This document shows, piece by piece, positions 50,777-60,338 of a stretch of 64,000 nucleotides of DNA. Origin of the DNA: Pseudomonas migulae (lineage in GTDB: Bacteria; Pseudomonadota; Gammaproteobacteria; Pseudomonadales; Pseudomonadaceae); contig NZ_JALJWR010000001.1 of NCBI RefSeq assembly GCF_024169315.1, positions 6,312,501 to 6,376,500 of the forward strand, given 5' to 3'. How positions within the stretch are numbered: the stretch's first letter is position 1; each line of letters starts with the position of its first letter. The position numbers and the translations under genes are program-made. A model generated the notes under the pieces. The model worked only from the letters and a program-made list of their open reading frames with translations, was not told the origin of the DNA and ran no database searches.

Positions 50777-51958
50777 TTACGCTCGTTCGAGCGCGAGTGC
50801 AACGCCCTGGCCGCCACCGATGCACAGGGTGGCGAGACCTTTCTTGGCGTCACGCTTGATCATTTCGTGCAGCAGGGTCACCAGCACCCGGCAACCCGAC
50901 GCACCGATCGGGTGGCCCAGCGCGATGGCTCCGCCGTTGACGTTGACCTTGTTCAAGTCCCATTCCAGGTCCTTGGCTACCGCAAGGGATTGCGCGGCGA
51001 AGGCTTCGTTGGCTTCAACCAGCTCAAGCTGGTCGATGGTCCAGCCGGCCTTGTCCAGGCAACGACGAGTGGCCGACACCGGACCAATGCCCATGATCGC
51101 CGGGTCCACGCCCGCGTTGGCGTAAGCGGCGATTTTTGCCAGCACTGGCAAACCCAGGGCCTTGGCTTTTTCCGCGCTCATCAGGATCACAGCGGCGGCG
51201 CCATCGTTCAGGGACGAAGCGTTACCGGCGGTCACCGAACCGTCCTTCTTGAAGGCGGCTTTCAATTTGCCCAGGGATTCGGCGGTGGTGCCGGCGCGTG
51301 GCTGTTCGTCGGAGGCGAAGGACAGCGGATCGCCCTTGCGCTGCGGAATCAGGATCGGCGTGATCTCATCGACAAAACGCCCGGCTTCGATGGCGGCCAC
51401 GGCTTTCTGCTGCGAGGCTGCCGCGAAGGCGTCCTGCTGCTCGCGAGTCAGGTTGTACTTTTCAGCCAGGTTCTCGGCGGTGATGCCCATGTGGTAATCG
51501 TTGAATGCATCCCACAGGCCGTCGCTGATCATGGTGTCGATGATTTGCGCGTGACCCATGCGCAGGCCGGTGCGCGCACCGGGCATGACGTAGTTGGACA
51601 GGCTCATGTTTTCCTGACCGCCCGCGATGATCACGTCGGCGTCGCCGCAGCGAATCGCCTGGGCGCCGAGGTGCAGGGCCTTGAGGCCCGAGCCGCAGAC
51701 CTTGTTCAGGGTCATCGCCGGTACTGCGAAAGGCAGGCCTGCCTTGATTGATGCCTGGCGCGCAGGGTTTTGCCCGGCGCCGGCGGTCAGCACCTGGCCC
51801 ATGATCACTTCATCGACTTCAGCAACGTCCAGTCCGGTCTGCGCCAGCAACTGACGGATCACCGCGGCGCCGAGGTCAACGGCGGACACATTGGCCAGCG
51901 AGCCCTGGAAGCTGCCGATGGCAGTACGGGTGGCGGCGACAATGACGACTTCTTGCAT
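50777..51958 (-). CDS. atoB: Acetyl-CoA acetyltransferase
   Basis: The 393-residue thiolase starts at [20 protein letters not shown]. The active-site Cys is in [16 protein letters not shown], the His-containing motif [18 protein letters not shown] follows, and the second Cys is in [14 protein letters not shown]. It splits acetoacetyl-CoA to two acetyl-CoA. It is the last gene of the operon dhcA-dhcB-atoB, the order found at PA1999-PA2001 in P. aeruginosa. Confidence 0.92.
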   Translation of the reverse strand: MQEVVIVAATRTAIGSFQGSLANVSAVDLGAAVIRQLLAQTGLDVAEVDEVIMGQVLTAGAGQNPARQASIKAGLPFAVPAMTLNKVCGSGLKALHLGAQAIRCGDADVIIAGGQENMSLSNYVMPGARTGLRMGHAQIIDTMISDGLWDAFNDYHMGITAENLAEKYNLTREQQDAFAAASQQKAVAAIEAGRFVDEITPILIPQRKGDPLSFASDEQPRAGTTAESLGKLKAAFKKDGSVTAGNASSLNDGAAAVILMSAEKAKALGLPVLAKIAAYANAGVDPAIMGIGPVSATRRCLDKAGWTIDQLELVEANEAFAAQSLAVAKDLEWDLNKVNVNGGAIALGHPIGASGCRVLVTLLHEMIKRDAKKGLATLCIGGGQGVALALERA

Positions 51959-51969
51959 GGAATGATTCC

Positions 51970-52635
51970 TCACTGGGCAGCGAACTGCATTTCCGGAACG
52001 TGGTCCGGCACGATCAGTTTACCGGCGGTCTTGGCGACAATCTCTTCAACGCTGACGCCCGGTGCACGTTCCTTGAGAATGAACGCGCCGTTTTCGATTT
52101 CAAGATACGCCAGGTCGGTCAGGACGCGCTTGATGCAACCGGCGCCGGTCAGCGGCAGGCTGCATTGGGACAAGAGCTTGGACTCACCGTCCTTGGACGC
52201 ATGGGTCATGATGACTATGATGTTGTCGGCGCCGGCCACCAGGTCCATCGCACCGCCCATGCCCTTGACCAGCTTGCCGGGGATCATCCACGAGGCGATG
52301 TTGCCTTGCACGTCGACTTCAAAGGCACCCAGCACGGTCAGGTCGACATGGCCACCGCGAATCATCGCGAAGGACTCGGCCGAGGAAAAGATCGACGCGC
52401 CGATACGTGCGGTCACGGTCTGTTTGCCGGCGTTGATCATGTCGGCATCGATGGTTTCTTCAGTAGGAAACGGACCCATGCCGAGCAGGCCGTTTTCCGA
52501 CTGCAGCATGACTTCCATGCCTTCAGGAATGTAGTTGGCGACCAGGGTCGGAATGCCGATGCCCAGGTTCACGTAGAAGCCGTCCTGCATTTCGCGGGCG
52601 ACGCGTTGAGCCATTTGTTCGCGGGAAAGTGCCAT
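51970..52635 (-). CDS. dhcB: 3-oxoacid/dehydrocarnitine CoA-transferase subunit B
   Basis: The 221-residue protein has the subunit B features: [20 protein letters not shown] and the catalytic Glu in [11 protein letters not shown]. It ends 11 bases before atoB and follows subunit A with 36 bases between. The arrangement with LysR regulator and AtoB matches the P. aeruginosa dehydrocarnitine CoA-transferase locus, but generic acetoacetate CoA-transferase (AtoA) is an equally valid reading from the protein alone. Confidence 0.85.
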   Translation of the reverse strand: MALSREQMAQRVAREMQDGFYVNLGIGIPTLVANYIPEGMEVMLQSENGLLGMGPFPTEETIDADMINAGKQTVTARIGASIFSSAESFAMIRGGHVDLTVLGAFEVDVQGNIASWMIPGKLVKGMGGAMDLVAGADNIIVIMTHASKDGESKLLSQCSLPLTGAGCIKRVLTDLAYLEIENGAFILKERAPGVSVEEIVAKTAGKLIVPDHVPEMQFAAQ

Positions 52636-52671
52636 TGTTGTTATTCCTTCATTCGGTCCGGGGGCAGGGGA

Positions 52672-53370
52672 TCACTTACGCACGGTGCGCTGTTCGATGC
52701 GCTTCTCGAACGTGCCGCAAATGACCCGGTCGACGTAGATGCCAGGGGTGTGGATCTGCGCCGGGTCCAGCTCGCCGGGTTCGACGATTTCTTCGACTTC
52801 GACCACGGTGATCTTGCCGGCGGTGGCGGCCAGCGGGTTGAAGTTCTGGGCGGTGTGGCGATAGATGACGTTGCCGAAATGGTCGGCTTTCCAGCCTTTG
52901 ACGATGGCGAAGTCACCGGTGATGGATTCTTCCATCAGGTACTTGCGACCGTGGAATTCGCGCACTTCCTTGCCTTCGGCGACCGGGGTGCCGACGCCGG
53001 TGGCGGTGAAGAAGGCCGGGATGCCGGCGCCACCCGCGCGCATTTTTTCGGCGAGGGTGCCTTGAGGGGTCAGGACGACTTCGATTTCGCCTTTGAGCAG
53101 TTGGTCTTCGAACAGTTTGTTCTCACCGACGTAGGAGGCCACTACTTTGCTGATCTGCCGGTCTACCAGCAGCACACCGAGACCGAAACCGTCGACGCCG
53201 CAGTTGTTGGACACCACGGTGAGGTCACGGGTGCCTTTACGCTTGATCTCGGCGATCAGGTTTTCCGGGATGCCGCAGAGGCCAAAGCCACCCGCGATCA
53301 CGGTCATGCCGTCTTCAAGACCTGCCAGAGCTTCCTCGTAGGAACTCACGCGCTTGTCGAAACCTGCCAT
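52672..53370 (-). CDS. dhcA: 3-oxoacid/dehydrocarnitine CoA-transferase subunit A
   Basis: The product is 232 residues from [20 protein letters not shown], with AGAGGTGC ahead; the longer frame to 53487 is discounted. Subunit A features include [42 protein letters not shown] and [17 protein letters not shown]. It is the first gene of the operon and divergent from the LysR gene. It pairs with subunit B to transfer CoA from succinyl-CoA or acetyl-CoA to a 3-oxoacid. Confidence 0.85.
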   Translation of the reverse strand: MAGFDKRVSSYEEALAGLEDGMTVIAGGFGLCGIPENLIAEIKRKGTRDLTVVSNNCGVDGFGLGVLLVDRQISKVVASYVGENKLFEDQLLKGEIEVVLTPQGTLAEKMRAGGAGIPAFFTATGVGTPVAEGKEVREFHGRKYLMEESITGDFAIVKGWKADHFGNVIYRHTAQNFNPLAATAGKITVVEVEEIVEPGELDPAQIHTPGIYVDRVICGTFEKRIEQRTVRK

Positions 53371-53491
53371 ATGCACCTCTTTTATTCTTTGTGGGCGGCT
53401 GGCTAGCCGTATGGGATGGAGTGTCTCGCCGAAGAATTCATTTGTTAAGTTGATTTTTAAGGTTGATTGATAGATAAAACTCACCAATAAA

Positions 53492-53563
53492 CCCTGTGGG
53501 AGCGTGGCTTGCCCGCGATGGCGATCTTCAGGACGCTATCGCGGGCAAGCCTTGCTCCTGCAG
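53492..53563. repeat. REP inverted pair between divergent genes
   Basis: CCCTGTGGGAGCGTGGCTTG faces CAAGCCTTGCTCCTGCAG across about 30 bases, in the promoter region shared by dhcA and the LysR gene. REPs normally sit between gene ends, so this position is less usual. Confidence 0.85.
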
Positions 53564-53598
53564 AAAGTACCTGCACCCATTACTGGAGCAATACGCCC

Positions 53599-54498
53599 AT
53601 GACAGTCAAGCAGATCCGCGCCTTTCTGGCCGTTGCCCAGAGCCTGAGCTTTGCCGTCGCCTGCGAGCGCTTGCACCTGTCGCAATCGGCGCTGAGCCTG
53701 ACCATCAAGGCGCTGGAAGAGGGCCTGGGCGGGCGACTGTTTACGCGCAACACGCGCAATGTGGCGCTGACCGCTGAAGGTGAGTCGCTGGTGCCATTGG
53801 CCCGTCGACTGATCGCCGACTGGGACAATGCCGAAGACGAACTGCGCCAGCGTTTTACCCTGCAACGCGGGCGGGTGACGCTGGCGGCGATGCCGTCGTT
53901 TGCCGGCAACCTGTTGCCGCCCATCCTGAAAACCTTTCGGGCGCGCTACCCGAAGGTCAACGTCACGGTGAACGACGTGATCAACGAACAGGTGCTGGAA
54001 ATGGTACGTGATCGGCAGGTCGAACTGGGGGTGGCGTTCGAGCCGACGCAGAGTTCGTCGCTGGCGTTCACTCCGCTGTACATCGACCGTTTCGTGGCGG
54101 TGGTGCCGTTTGATTCCGCGTTCGCTGAACGGGACGATATCGACTGGCAGACGTTGCTTGAAGAACCGTTCATTACCTTGCAGCGACCGTCGACGGTGCG
54201 GGTGATGCTGGAAGAGCACTTGCAGGCGCGAGGGATGAAGTTGCCGGTGGAGTTCGAAAGCCATCAGTTGGCGACCGTCGGAAGGATGGTTGCCAGCGGG
54301 CTTGGGGTGAGTGCGGTGCCGGCGTTGTGCGCCGGGCAGATGCGCGAGTTGGGCGCGCGGTGCATCACGTTGCGTGACCCGGTCGTGGAAAGAGCGATTG
54401 GCGTGTTGACCAAACCGGGGGTTGAATTGTCGGCGGCGGCGCAGGCGTTGTTCGATATTTTGAAGGAGGAAAACCTGGGCCAGCGCCTGTCTTCCTGA
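53599..54498 (+). CDS. dhcR: LysR-family regulator, probable activator of the dhc operon
   Basis: The 299-residue protein begins MTVKQIRAFLAVAQSLSFAV; TACTGGAGCAAT supplies the ribosome site. The helix-turn-helix is CERLHLSQSALSLTIKALEE and the effector domain follows (NDVINEQVLEMVRDRQVELG, TVGRMVASGLGVSAVPALCA). Divergent from the CoA-transferase/thiolase operon, as DhcR is in P. aeruginosa. The gene's last codons lie inside an extended inverted repeat shared with the convergent sirtuin gene. Confidence 0.85.
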   Translation: MTVKQIRAFLAVAQSLSFAVACERLHLSQSALSLTIKALEEGLGGRLFTRNTRNVALTAEGESLVPLARRLIADWDNAEDELRQRFTLQRGRVTLAAMPSFAGNLLPPILKTFRARYPKVNVTVNDVINEQVLEMVRDRQVELGVAFEPTQSSSLAFTPLYIDRFVAVVPFDSAFAERDDIDWQTLLEEPFITLQRPSTVRVMLEEHLQARGMKLPVEFESHQLATVGRMVASGLGVSAVPALCAGQMRELGARCITLRDPVVERAIGVLTKPGVELSAAAQALFDILKEENLGQRLSS

Positions 54499-54620
54499 CG
54501 CCACTACCCCCTGTGGGAGCGGGCTTGCCCGCGATGAGGCCGGCACATCCAGAATATTTATCGACTGACACACCGCTATCGCGGGCAAGCCCGCTCCCAC
54601 AGGGGGGTAGTGGCGTCAGG
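54494..54620. repeat. REP inverted pair with arms extended into both flanking gene ends
   Basis: The REP arms (CCCTGTGGGAGCGGGCTTGC and complement) are extended outward by CCTGACGCCACTACCCC at 54494-54510 and its exact complement at 54604-54620, except for one extra C/G. The stop codons of the LysR gene (54496-54498) and of the convergent sirtuin gene (54616-54618) both lie in this extension, and the last codons of the two genes are also similar. Confidence 0.93.
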
Positions 54621-55458
54621 TAGAGAGGCGCTGAGCCAGTAAGGGCAACAGCTGCTCGCAGGAGGCTTCGATCTTCAGGTCGAGAAGATCATCCGCCCGC
54701 GTCTTCCCCAGATTGATCGCCAGCAACGGTTTGCCCTGATCCGCCACGGCCCGACACAAGCGGAACGCCGAATACGCCATCAACGACGACCCGACCACCA
54801 GCAGCCCCGCGGCTTTTTCGACCGCCGCCATTGCTTTGGCCGCTGTCACCTGCGCCACGTTCTCGCCAAAAAACACCACATCCGGTTTCATCCGTTCACC
54901 CGCGCAATGCGGGCATTGCGGCACCTGGAACCGCGCCTCGAACGCCGAATCGAGCAGAGTATCGCCATCCGGTGCCTGCACCGCGTCGACACCGGCCAGG
55001 TAAGGGTTCTGCGCTTCCATCAACTGCTGGATCGAATCGCGCTCGCTGCGTTGCCCGCAGTCCAGGCACAACACCCGGTGCAGGCTGCCGTGCAGTTCGA
55101 TCACATCGTGACTGCCGGCCTGGTCGTGCAAGGTGTCGACGTTCTGGGTAATCAATCCGCCGATCCGCCGGGTGCTTTGCAGGCTGGCCAGCGCTTCATG
55201 CGCCACATTCGGTTGGGCCAGGCGCACCCGCGGCCAGCCGAGCATCGCCCGCGCCCAATAGCGGCGCCGGGATTCCGGGGCGGAGAGAAATTCCTGATAC
55301 ATCATCGGCTGTCGGCCACGCCGCACGCCTTGATTGTCGCGGTAATCCGGAATGCCCGACGGGGTGCTGATGCCGGCACCGGTCAGGACCACAAACGGTT
55401 GGTCGGCCATGAGCTGCTGGAGCCGGTCGAGTTGTTCGCGGGTGCGGCTGTCGAGCAT
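54616..55458 (-). CDS. cobB: NAD-dependent protein deacylase (class II-like sirtuin)
   Basis: The product is 280 residues from MLDSRTREQLDRLQQLMADQ, preceded by CGGAGTG; upstream frame discounted. Sirtuin motifs are VVLTGAGISTPSGIPDYRDN, GLITQNVDTLHDQAG with ELHGSLHRV (catalytic His), zinc cysteines CLDC...CPHC and LLVVGSSLMAYSAF. The TQNVDTLH form and length are those of SIRT4-like class II sirtuins, which act as deacylases or lipoamidases rather than classic deacetylases. It stands alone. Confidence 0.87.
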   Translation of the reverse strand: MLDSRTREQLDRLQQLMADQPFVVLTGAGISTPSGIPDYRDNQGVRRGRQPMMYQEFLSAPESRRRYWARAMLGWPRVRLAQPNVAHEALASLQSTRRIGGLITQNVDTLHDQAGSHDVIELHGSLHRVLCLDCGQRSERDSIQQLMEAQNPYLAGVDAVQAPDGDTLLDSAFEARFQVPQCPHCAGERMKPDVVFFGENVAQVTAAKAMAAVEKAAGLLVVGSSLMAYSAFRLCRAVADQGKPLLAINLGKTRADDLLDLKIEASCEQLLPLLAQRLST

Positions 55459-55510
55459 GTTCAACACTCCGGTGGGCCTGGGGTGTTTGCAGGGTAGCAT
55501 TTGCCGACTC

Positions 55511-55619
55511 CCCTGTAGGAGCGAGCGGTGCGGCGATCCGACTTGCCCGCGAAGGCGGTCTGTCAGGCAGCTCTTTGTCGACTGACACACCGCCTTCGCG
55601 GGCAAGCCACGCTCCTGCC
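55511..55619. repeat. Composite REP inverted pair
   Basis: The right arm is a normal core (CTTCGCGGGCAAGCCACGCT). The left arm starts as another class (GTAGGAGCGAGCGGTGCGGC) and only then continues with ACTTGCCCGCGAAGGCGG. It looks as if one REP class was inserted or recombined into another. The same AGCGAGCGGTGCGGCGATCC unit occurs alone at 62608-62634. Confidence 0.85.
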
Positions 55620-55629
55620 AGTGCGGGGT

Positions 55630-56679
55630 TTACTTGCGGGCTTCCAGAATCAGGTTGAACGGCGTTTCCGTGGCTCGACGGAATGTCTTGAAACCGGCCT
55701 CGGTAAACACTTTGCGCAACCGCGCCTCACCCGCCTGGGCGCCGAGCCCGAGACCGACTTCCTGGGACAGGGAGTTCGGCGTGCAGATAAAGGTCGAGGC
55801 CGCGTAGAACAGCCGGCCGACCGGGGTGACGTTGTCGTCGAGCTTGTCATTGGCGAACGGTTCCACCAGCAGCACCGTACCGTCCGGTTTCAACGAGTCA
55901 TACGCGTGCTTCGCCGCGCCCACCGGATCGCCCATGTCATGCAGGCAGTCGAAATAGCAGACCAGATCGTAGTCATCGCCGGGATAGCTTTTTGCCGTGC
56001 CCTGGAAGAACCGGGCCCGGCCGCCCACGCCACCTTCTTCCGCGCGCTGGGTGGCGACGGTGACGGACGGGGCGTGGTAGTCGAAGCCGACGAACCGCGA
56101 ATCCGGAAACGCCTGGGCCATGATCACCGTCGAGGCGCCATGGCCGCAGCCGATGTCGGCGACTTTGGCACCGGCTTCCAGTTTGGCGACGACGCCGTCG
56201 AGGGCCGGTAGCCACTCGGCGATCAGGTGCGCTTTGTAGCCGGGGCGGAAGAATCGCTCTGTGCCGCTGAACATGCACGGATGGTGATCGCCCCAGGCCA
56301 GGGCGCCGTTGCCGCGCATGGCGTTGACCAGTTTGTCCTTGTCATGGAAAAACGACGCGACCACCCCGATACCGCCGGCGATGTAGACCGGTGAGTCCTC
56401 GATGGCCAGGGCCAGAGCTTGTTCTTCGGGCAGGCGGAACTGGCCGTCGGTGTGTTCCATGTAGCCGGAAGCGGCGTGGGCGCTGAGCCATTCGCGCAGC
56501 AGGCGGGGGTTGCAGCCGGTCTTGTCGGCGAGTGCTTCAGGGGTGATGGGTTGGCTGTCGGCCATGGCCCGGTACAGGCCGAGCTCTTCGCCGAGGATGA
56601 CGTTGGCGAGCATGGCCGCGCCGCCCATGTCGTTCACCAGTTTGCCCATGAAATCGTTGAGTCTGGCCTCGTCCATCAT
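55630..56679 (-). CDS. SAM-dependent methyltransferase with winged-helix N-terminus
   Basis: The 349-residue protein has an N-terminal dimerisation/winged-helix region (residues about 1-95; LRMADSQPITPEALADKTG-type) and a C-terminal SAM-binding domain with motif KVADIGCGHGASTVIMAQAF, VGFDYHAPSV and DCLHDMGDPVGAAKHAYDSL then LKPDGTVLLVEPF. This is the Rv2258c/O-methyltransferase family 2-like layout. The substrate is unknown. Confidence 0.85.
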   Translation of the reverse strand: MMDEARLNDFMGKLVNDMGGAAMLANVILGEELGLYRAMADSQPITPEALADKTGCNPRLLREWLSAHAASGYMEHTDGQFRLPEEQALALAIEDSPVYIAGGIGVVASFFHDKDKLVNAMRGNGALAWGDHHPCMFSGTERFFRPGYKAHLIAEWLPALDGVVAKLEAGAKVADIGCGHGASTVIMAQAFPDSRFVGFDYHAPSVTVATQRAEEGGVGGRARFFQGTAKSYPGDDYDLVCYFDCLHDMGDPVGAAKHAYDSLKPDGTVLLVEPFANDKLDDNVTPVGRLFYAASTFICTPNSLSQEVGLGLGAQAGEARLRKVFTEAGFKTFRRATETPFNLILEARK

Positions 56680-57125
56680 GTGTGCTCCTTCAGCAGGATC
56701 ACGGTCCAGAAGCGTTGTTTTTCGAGGCTTTCAGCTCTGGGCGGTGGTCGTTGGAATGAACAGGACAATAACCGCGTCCTGGGTGCACTAAGTTTAGTCC
56801 GGTGGCTGTGGGCCGCTGCCTGTAGCGACGAAAGCGCGTGTGGCTGAAGTTTCTGATTTTACACCAAACCCTGTGGGAGCGGGCTTGCCCGTGATGGCGG
56901 TGTGTCAGGCGACAAATATGTGGGATGTGCCGGCCTCATCGCGTGCAAGCCCGCTCCCACAGGGTTGCGCAGTGGCTGCAAGAATCGTGTGTATCTCACT
57001 GTATCTAAACACCACCCCGACACATTCCAGTTCATTCCCCGCCACCGTCGAACACAGCCCAGATACAAACCTGCGATGAACTGCACAGGCCGTTTGGCAC
57101 CCTATACACCGTGAAGGGGACAACA
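56680..57125. other. Non-coding region upstream of the amidase gene
   Basis: Besides a REP pair at 56869-56964 the 446 bases show no gene. Near the amidase gene there are GTATCT hexamers at 56991-56996 and 57001-57006, exactly ten bases apart, and one in reverse at 57061-57066 (AGATAC). These could be operator half-sites for the promoter of the amidase. Confidence 0.45.
56869..56964. repeat. REP inverted pair
   Basis: CCCTGTGGGAGCGGGCTTGC and its complement ending CCGCTCCCACAGGG form the pair, about 55 bases apart, upstream of the amidase gene. Confidence 0.95.
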
Positions 57126-58460
57126 ATGACCACGCTTCTGCCTGAATCCGACCTGAACTCCACACCCGTCGATCGTCTGCGCGTCGACCAGTACACCAAC
57201 GGCCTCATCGGCCCGAGCCAGCCGATGCTCGGCCCATTGGCCGACGGCGGCACCCTGATCACCGGCACGCCGCCGGGCTGTTGGGGGCCGATGATTACGC
57301 CGGCCTTCGAAGGCGGCCATGAAGTCACTCAACCGGTGGCCATCGCCGGTGCCGAAATCGGCGATGCCGTGGCGATCAAGATCAAAAGCATGCGCGTCAC
57401 CTCTCTGGCCACTTCGTCTGGCGTGATGAGTTTTGTCGAAGGCCGCTACAACGGCGACCCGTTCGTTTCGAAATTCTGCAGTAAATGCGGCACCGAACAC
57501 CCGGCCAGTCACGTCGAAGGCATCGGCGAGGATTCGATTCGCTGCAACAACTGTGGCGCCGAGGTCAGCGCGTTCCGATTCAGCCATGGTTACGTGATCG
57601 TGTTCGATGCGCAGAACCAGGTCAGCCTGACCGTCAATCAGGACGTGGCCAATCAACTGGCCGGGAATGCCTCCGAGATGTCGGCGCTGCCGGAATTCGC
57701 CACCCAGCACTCGATCCTGTCCCTGGCCCGCGCCGACATCCCCGGCGTCGCTGCACACATGCGGCCGTTCCTCGGCAACATCGGCACCACGCCGTCCCGT
57801 GACTTGCCGGACTCGCACAACTGCGCCGATTTCGGCCAATACCTGATCGGCGCACCGCACCGTTTCGGCATGACCCGCGAAGAGCTGCACGCGGCCAAGA
57901 CCGACGGCCACATGGACACCAACTCGATCCGCGAAGGCTGCGTGCTGATCTGCCCGGTGAAAGTGCCGGGGGCCGGTGTGTACATGGGCGACATGCATGC
58001 CCAGCAGGGCAACGGCGAAATCGCCGGGCATGCGACCGACTGCTCCGGGGAAACCGAAGTGCAGGTCGAAGTGATCAAAAACCTGACGCTGGAAGGGCCG
58101 ATCCTCCTGCAGAACCTCGACGATCTGCCGCCAATGGCCCGGCCAATGAATGCCCTGCAGCGGCAGAAAGTCCGTGAACTGGGCGAGCGCTGGGGTCAGC
58201 ATGAAATCGAGGAGAGCGGCCCGATCACCTTCATCGGCAGTGGCGAAAACCTCAACGTGGCGGTGGAAAACGGCCTGAAACGCGCCGCCGCGGTCACCGG
58301 CCTGCCATATGACGAAGTGCTCAACCGCGCAACCATCACCGGTTCCATCGACATCAGCCGCTTGCCGGGCACCGTGCGCGTGACGTTCCTGTGCCCGATG
58401 CCAGTTCTGGATCGCATCGGCATCGGCCATCTGGTTCGCGAGAAATACGACCTGGCGTAA
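57126..58460 (+). CDS. Acetamidase/formamidase (FmdA) family protein with zinc ribbon
   Basis: The 444-residue protein starts at MTTLLPESDL after GAAGGGGAC. The FmdA fold is shown by GPLADGGTLITGTPPGCWGP, DSHNCADFGQYL, GCVLICPVKVPGAGVYMGDM and AQQGNGEIAGHATDCSGE. A Cys4 ribbon is inserted at C118-xx-C121 and C140-xx-C143. The enzymes hydrolyse short amides such as formamide or acetamide. A perfect hairpin follows the stop. Downstream are a DUF692/DUF2063 pair, so the amidase may be part of a larger unit. Confidence 0.83.
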   Translation: MTTLLPESDLNSTPVDRLRVDQYTNGLIGPSQPMLGPLADGGTLITGTPPGCWGPMITPAFEGGHEVTQPVAIAGAEIGDAVAIKIKSMRVTSLATSSGVMSFVEGRYNGDPFVSKFCSKCGTEHPASHVEGIGEDSIRCNNCGAEVSAFRFSHGYVIVFDAQNQVSLTVNQDVANQLAGNASEMSALPEFATQHSILSLARADIPGVAAHMRPFLGNIGTTPSRDLPDSHNCADFGQYLIGAPHRFGMTREELHAAKTDGHMDTNSIREGCVLICPVKVPGAGVYMGDMHAQQGNGEIAGHATDCSGETEVQVEVIKNLTLEGPILLQNLDDLPPMARPMNALQRQKVRELGERWGQHEIEESGPITFIGSGENLNVAVENGLKRAAAVTGLPYDEVLNRATITGSIDISRLPGTVRVTFLCPMPVLDRIGIGHLVREKYDLA

Positions 58461-58465
58461 CGCCT

Positions 58466-58505
58466 ACCGGCGGGTCTGTACCGAAGTGTGTACAGACCCG
58501 CCGGT
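58466..58505. other. Perfect 16-base hairpin after the amidase gene
   Basis: ACCGGCGGGTCTGTAC pairs exactly with GTACAGACCCGCCGGT around an eight-base loop, starting six bases after the stop. No T-run follows, so it may be a rho-independent-like terminator without U-tract or an RNA-stability element in the gap before the DUF692 gene. Confidence 0.75.
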
Positions 58506-58604
58506 GATACAACCGCTGCGATTTTCTGCCGGAACGGAACACAGGCTCGATACACCGCTTCGGTTAACTGTGATTCTGTTCTGGCAACCCTTGAGATCGA
58601 CATC

Positions 58605-59444
58605 ATGCAGACTTCCCTCACATCAACGAAGGCCACCGTCGGACTGGGCCTGCGTCGCGGTTTAATGAAGGACCTCCAGGCTGCCCCGCTGGGCGATTTC
58701 GACTTCCTGGAAGTCGCGCCGGAGAACTGGATCGGCATCGGCGGCGCCCATGGCGCGGCGCTGCGGGCCCTGGCCGAGCGGTATCCGCTGTCGTGTCACG
58801 GTCTGTCGCTGTCACTGGGCGGGCCGGCGCCGCTGGACGTCGGGTTTTTACAGGAGGTCCGGGGTTTTCTCGATCAATACAACGTGCCGCTGTACAGCGA
58901 GCACCTGAGCTACTGCAGCGATGACGGTCACCTTTACGACCTGTTGCCGCTGCCCTTTACCGAAGAAGCGGTGCATCACGTCGCCGCACGTATTCGTCAG
59001 TCCCAGGACATCCTCGGTCGGCGCCTGGCGGTGGAAAACGTCTCTTACTACGCCGCGCCTCAGCAAGACATGGACGAGTTGACGTTCACTAATGCGGTGC
59101 TGCGCGAAGCCGATTGCGACCTGTTGCTGGACGTCAACAATGTGTACGTCAACTCGATCAACCACGGTTTTGATCCTCAGTCCTTTCTGGCCGGCATCGA
59201 TTCGGGGCGGGTGGTGGCGATGCACGTAGCCGGGCATTTCGATGAGTCCGACACCTTGAAAATCGACACCCACGGCGCCTCGGTGAAACCGGTGGTCTGG
59301 TCGTTGCTGGCCGAGGCCTATGCCCGGTTCGGTGCGCAACCGACGTTGCTGGAGCGGGATTTCAATTTCCCTGCGTTCTCTGAATTGGTCGCCGAACTGC
59401 AGACCATCCGCCGCTTGCAGGCCAAGGGGGTGAACCGTGGATAA
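58605..59444 (+). CDS. DUF692 (MNIO/BufB-like) multinuclear iron oxidase
   Basis: The product is 279 residues from [20 protein letters not shown]. The TIM-barrel metal ligands are laid out as in MbnB/Buf[76 protein letters not shown] and LERDFNFP. Characterised members use an iron cluster to modify Cys or other residues in a precursor peptide, generating copper-binding bufferins. The DUF2063 partner overlaps it, but no precursor gene (DUF2282 or similar) lies in the 144 bases upstream. Confidence 0.85.
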   Translation: MQTSLTSTKATVGLGLRRGLMKDLQAAPLGDFDFLEVAPENWIGIGGAHGAALRALAERYPLSCHGLSLSLGGPAPLDVGFLQEVRGFLDQYNVPLYSEHLSYCSDDGHLYDLLPLPFTEEAVHHVAARIRQSQDILGRRLAVENVSYYAAPQQDMDELTFTNAVLREADCDLLLDVNNVYVNSINHGFDPQSFLAGIDSGRVVAMHVAGHFDESDTLKIDTHGASVKPVVWSLLAEAYARFGAQPTLLERDFNFPAFSELVAELQTIRRLQAKGVNRG

Positions 59445-60195
59445 ATCCACCCTGTTTCAACAACAGAACACCCTCGGCCTTTACCTGCGCGACCCCGATC
59501 ATTGCGCACCGCCGGCCGGGATGGATGTGAAGAGGGCACAGGTTTACCGCGAGCTGATTTTCAACAACCTGTCGATGTTGCTCAGCGGCACTTTTCCGGT
59601 GCTGATCAAGATTCTGGGGGATGAGCACTGGCGTTCGCTGGTACGGATCTTCCTGCGGGACTACCGCGCGCACACGCCGAAATTCGGTGAGATCGCCCAG
59701 GAGTTCGTCGAGTTTCTCGCCGCACAGCCACCGGCGTTGAATGACGGACCATGGCCGCCCTTCATGGTGGAGCTGGCGCATTACGAGTGGGTCGAGATGG
59801 CGTTGCAGCAGTCCGAGGCCGAGCCGTTGCCGGTGAGTGATGCCGGGTTGTTGCTGGATCAGCCGTTGCAGATTGCGCCGCTGGCCTGGCCGTTGGCGTA
59901 CGCGTGGCCGATGCACCTGGTCGGCCCGGATTATCAGCCGGACGTTGTGCCGGCCCAGCCGACTTTGCTGCTGGTACGACGGGTCGAGGACTGGAGTGTG
60001 AAGTTTTCCGAATTGAGCCCGTTGGCGTGGCGCTTGTTGCAGCGAATCGGCGAGTTCCCCGAGCTGAACGGGCGCGAGCAGTTGGAGGGATTGGCGGTCG
60101 AGGCAGGAACAGCCGGGTCGCAGGATTTCATCGACAGCGGGACGGCGTTGTTGCGGCAGATGCACGGGGAAGGGGTGGTTGGTGTTATTGCCTGA
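59437..60195 (+). CDS. DUF2063 (HvfC/BufC-like) partner protein
   Basis: The 252-residue protein starts at GTG 59437, eight bases inside the DUF692 gene. The DUF2063 domain covers the first 100 residues ([38 protein letters not shown]). It is thought to recruit the precursor peptide to the DUF692 enzyme. The C-terminal half is Leu-rich and predicted helical. It is the last gene of the unit, followed by a REP. Confidence 0.85.
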   Translation: MDKSTLFQQQNTLGLYLRDPDHCAPPAGMDVKRAQVYRELIFNNLSMLLSGTFPVLIKILGDEHWRSLVRIFLRDYRAHTPKFGEIAQEFVEFLAAQPPALNDGPWPPFMVELAHYEWVEMALQQSEAEPLPVSDAGLLLDQPLQIAPLAWPLAYAWPMHLVGPDYQPDVVPAQPTLLLVRRVEDWSVKFSELSPLAWRLLQRIGEFPELNGREQLEGLAVEAGTAGSQDFIDSGTALLRQMHGEGVVGVIA

Positions 60196-60224
60196 CCAAA
60201 CACAATCTCCCAAACACCCAATAA

Positions 60225-60320
60225 CCCTGTGGGAGCGGGCTTGCTCGCGAAAGCGGAGTGTCAGCCAACATCAATGCTGAATGTTAAATCGCTTTCGCGG
60301 GCAAGCCCGCTCCCACAGGG
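60225..60320. repeat. REP inverted pair
   Basis: CCCTGTGGGAGCGGGCTTGC and its complement ending CCGCTCCCACAGGG are separated by about 55 bases, between the convergent DUF2063 and CdsA-like genes. Confidence 0.95.
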
Positions 60321-60338
60321 AATGGGGGTGCCCGTTCT

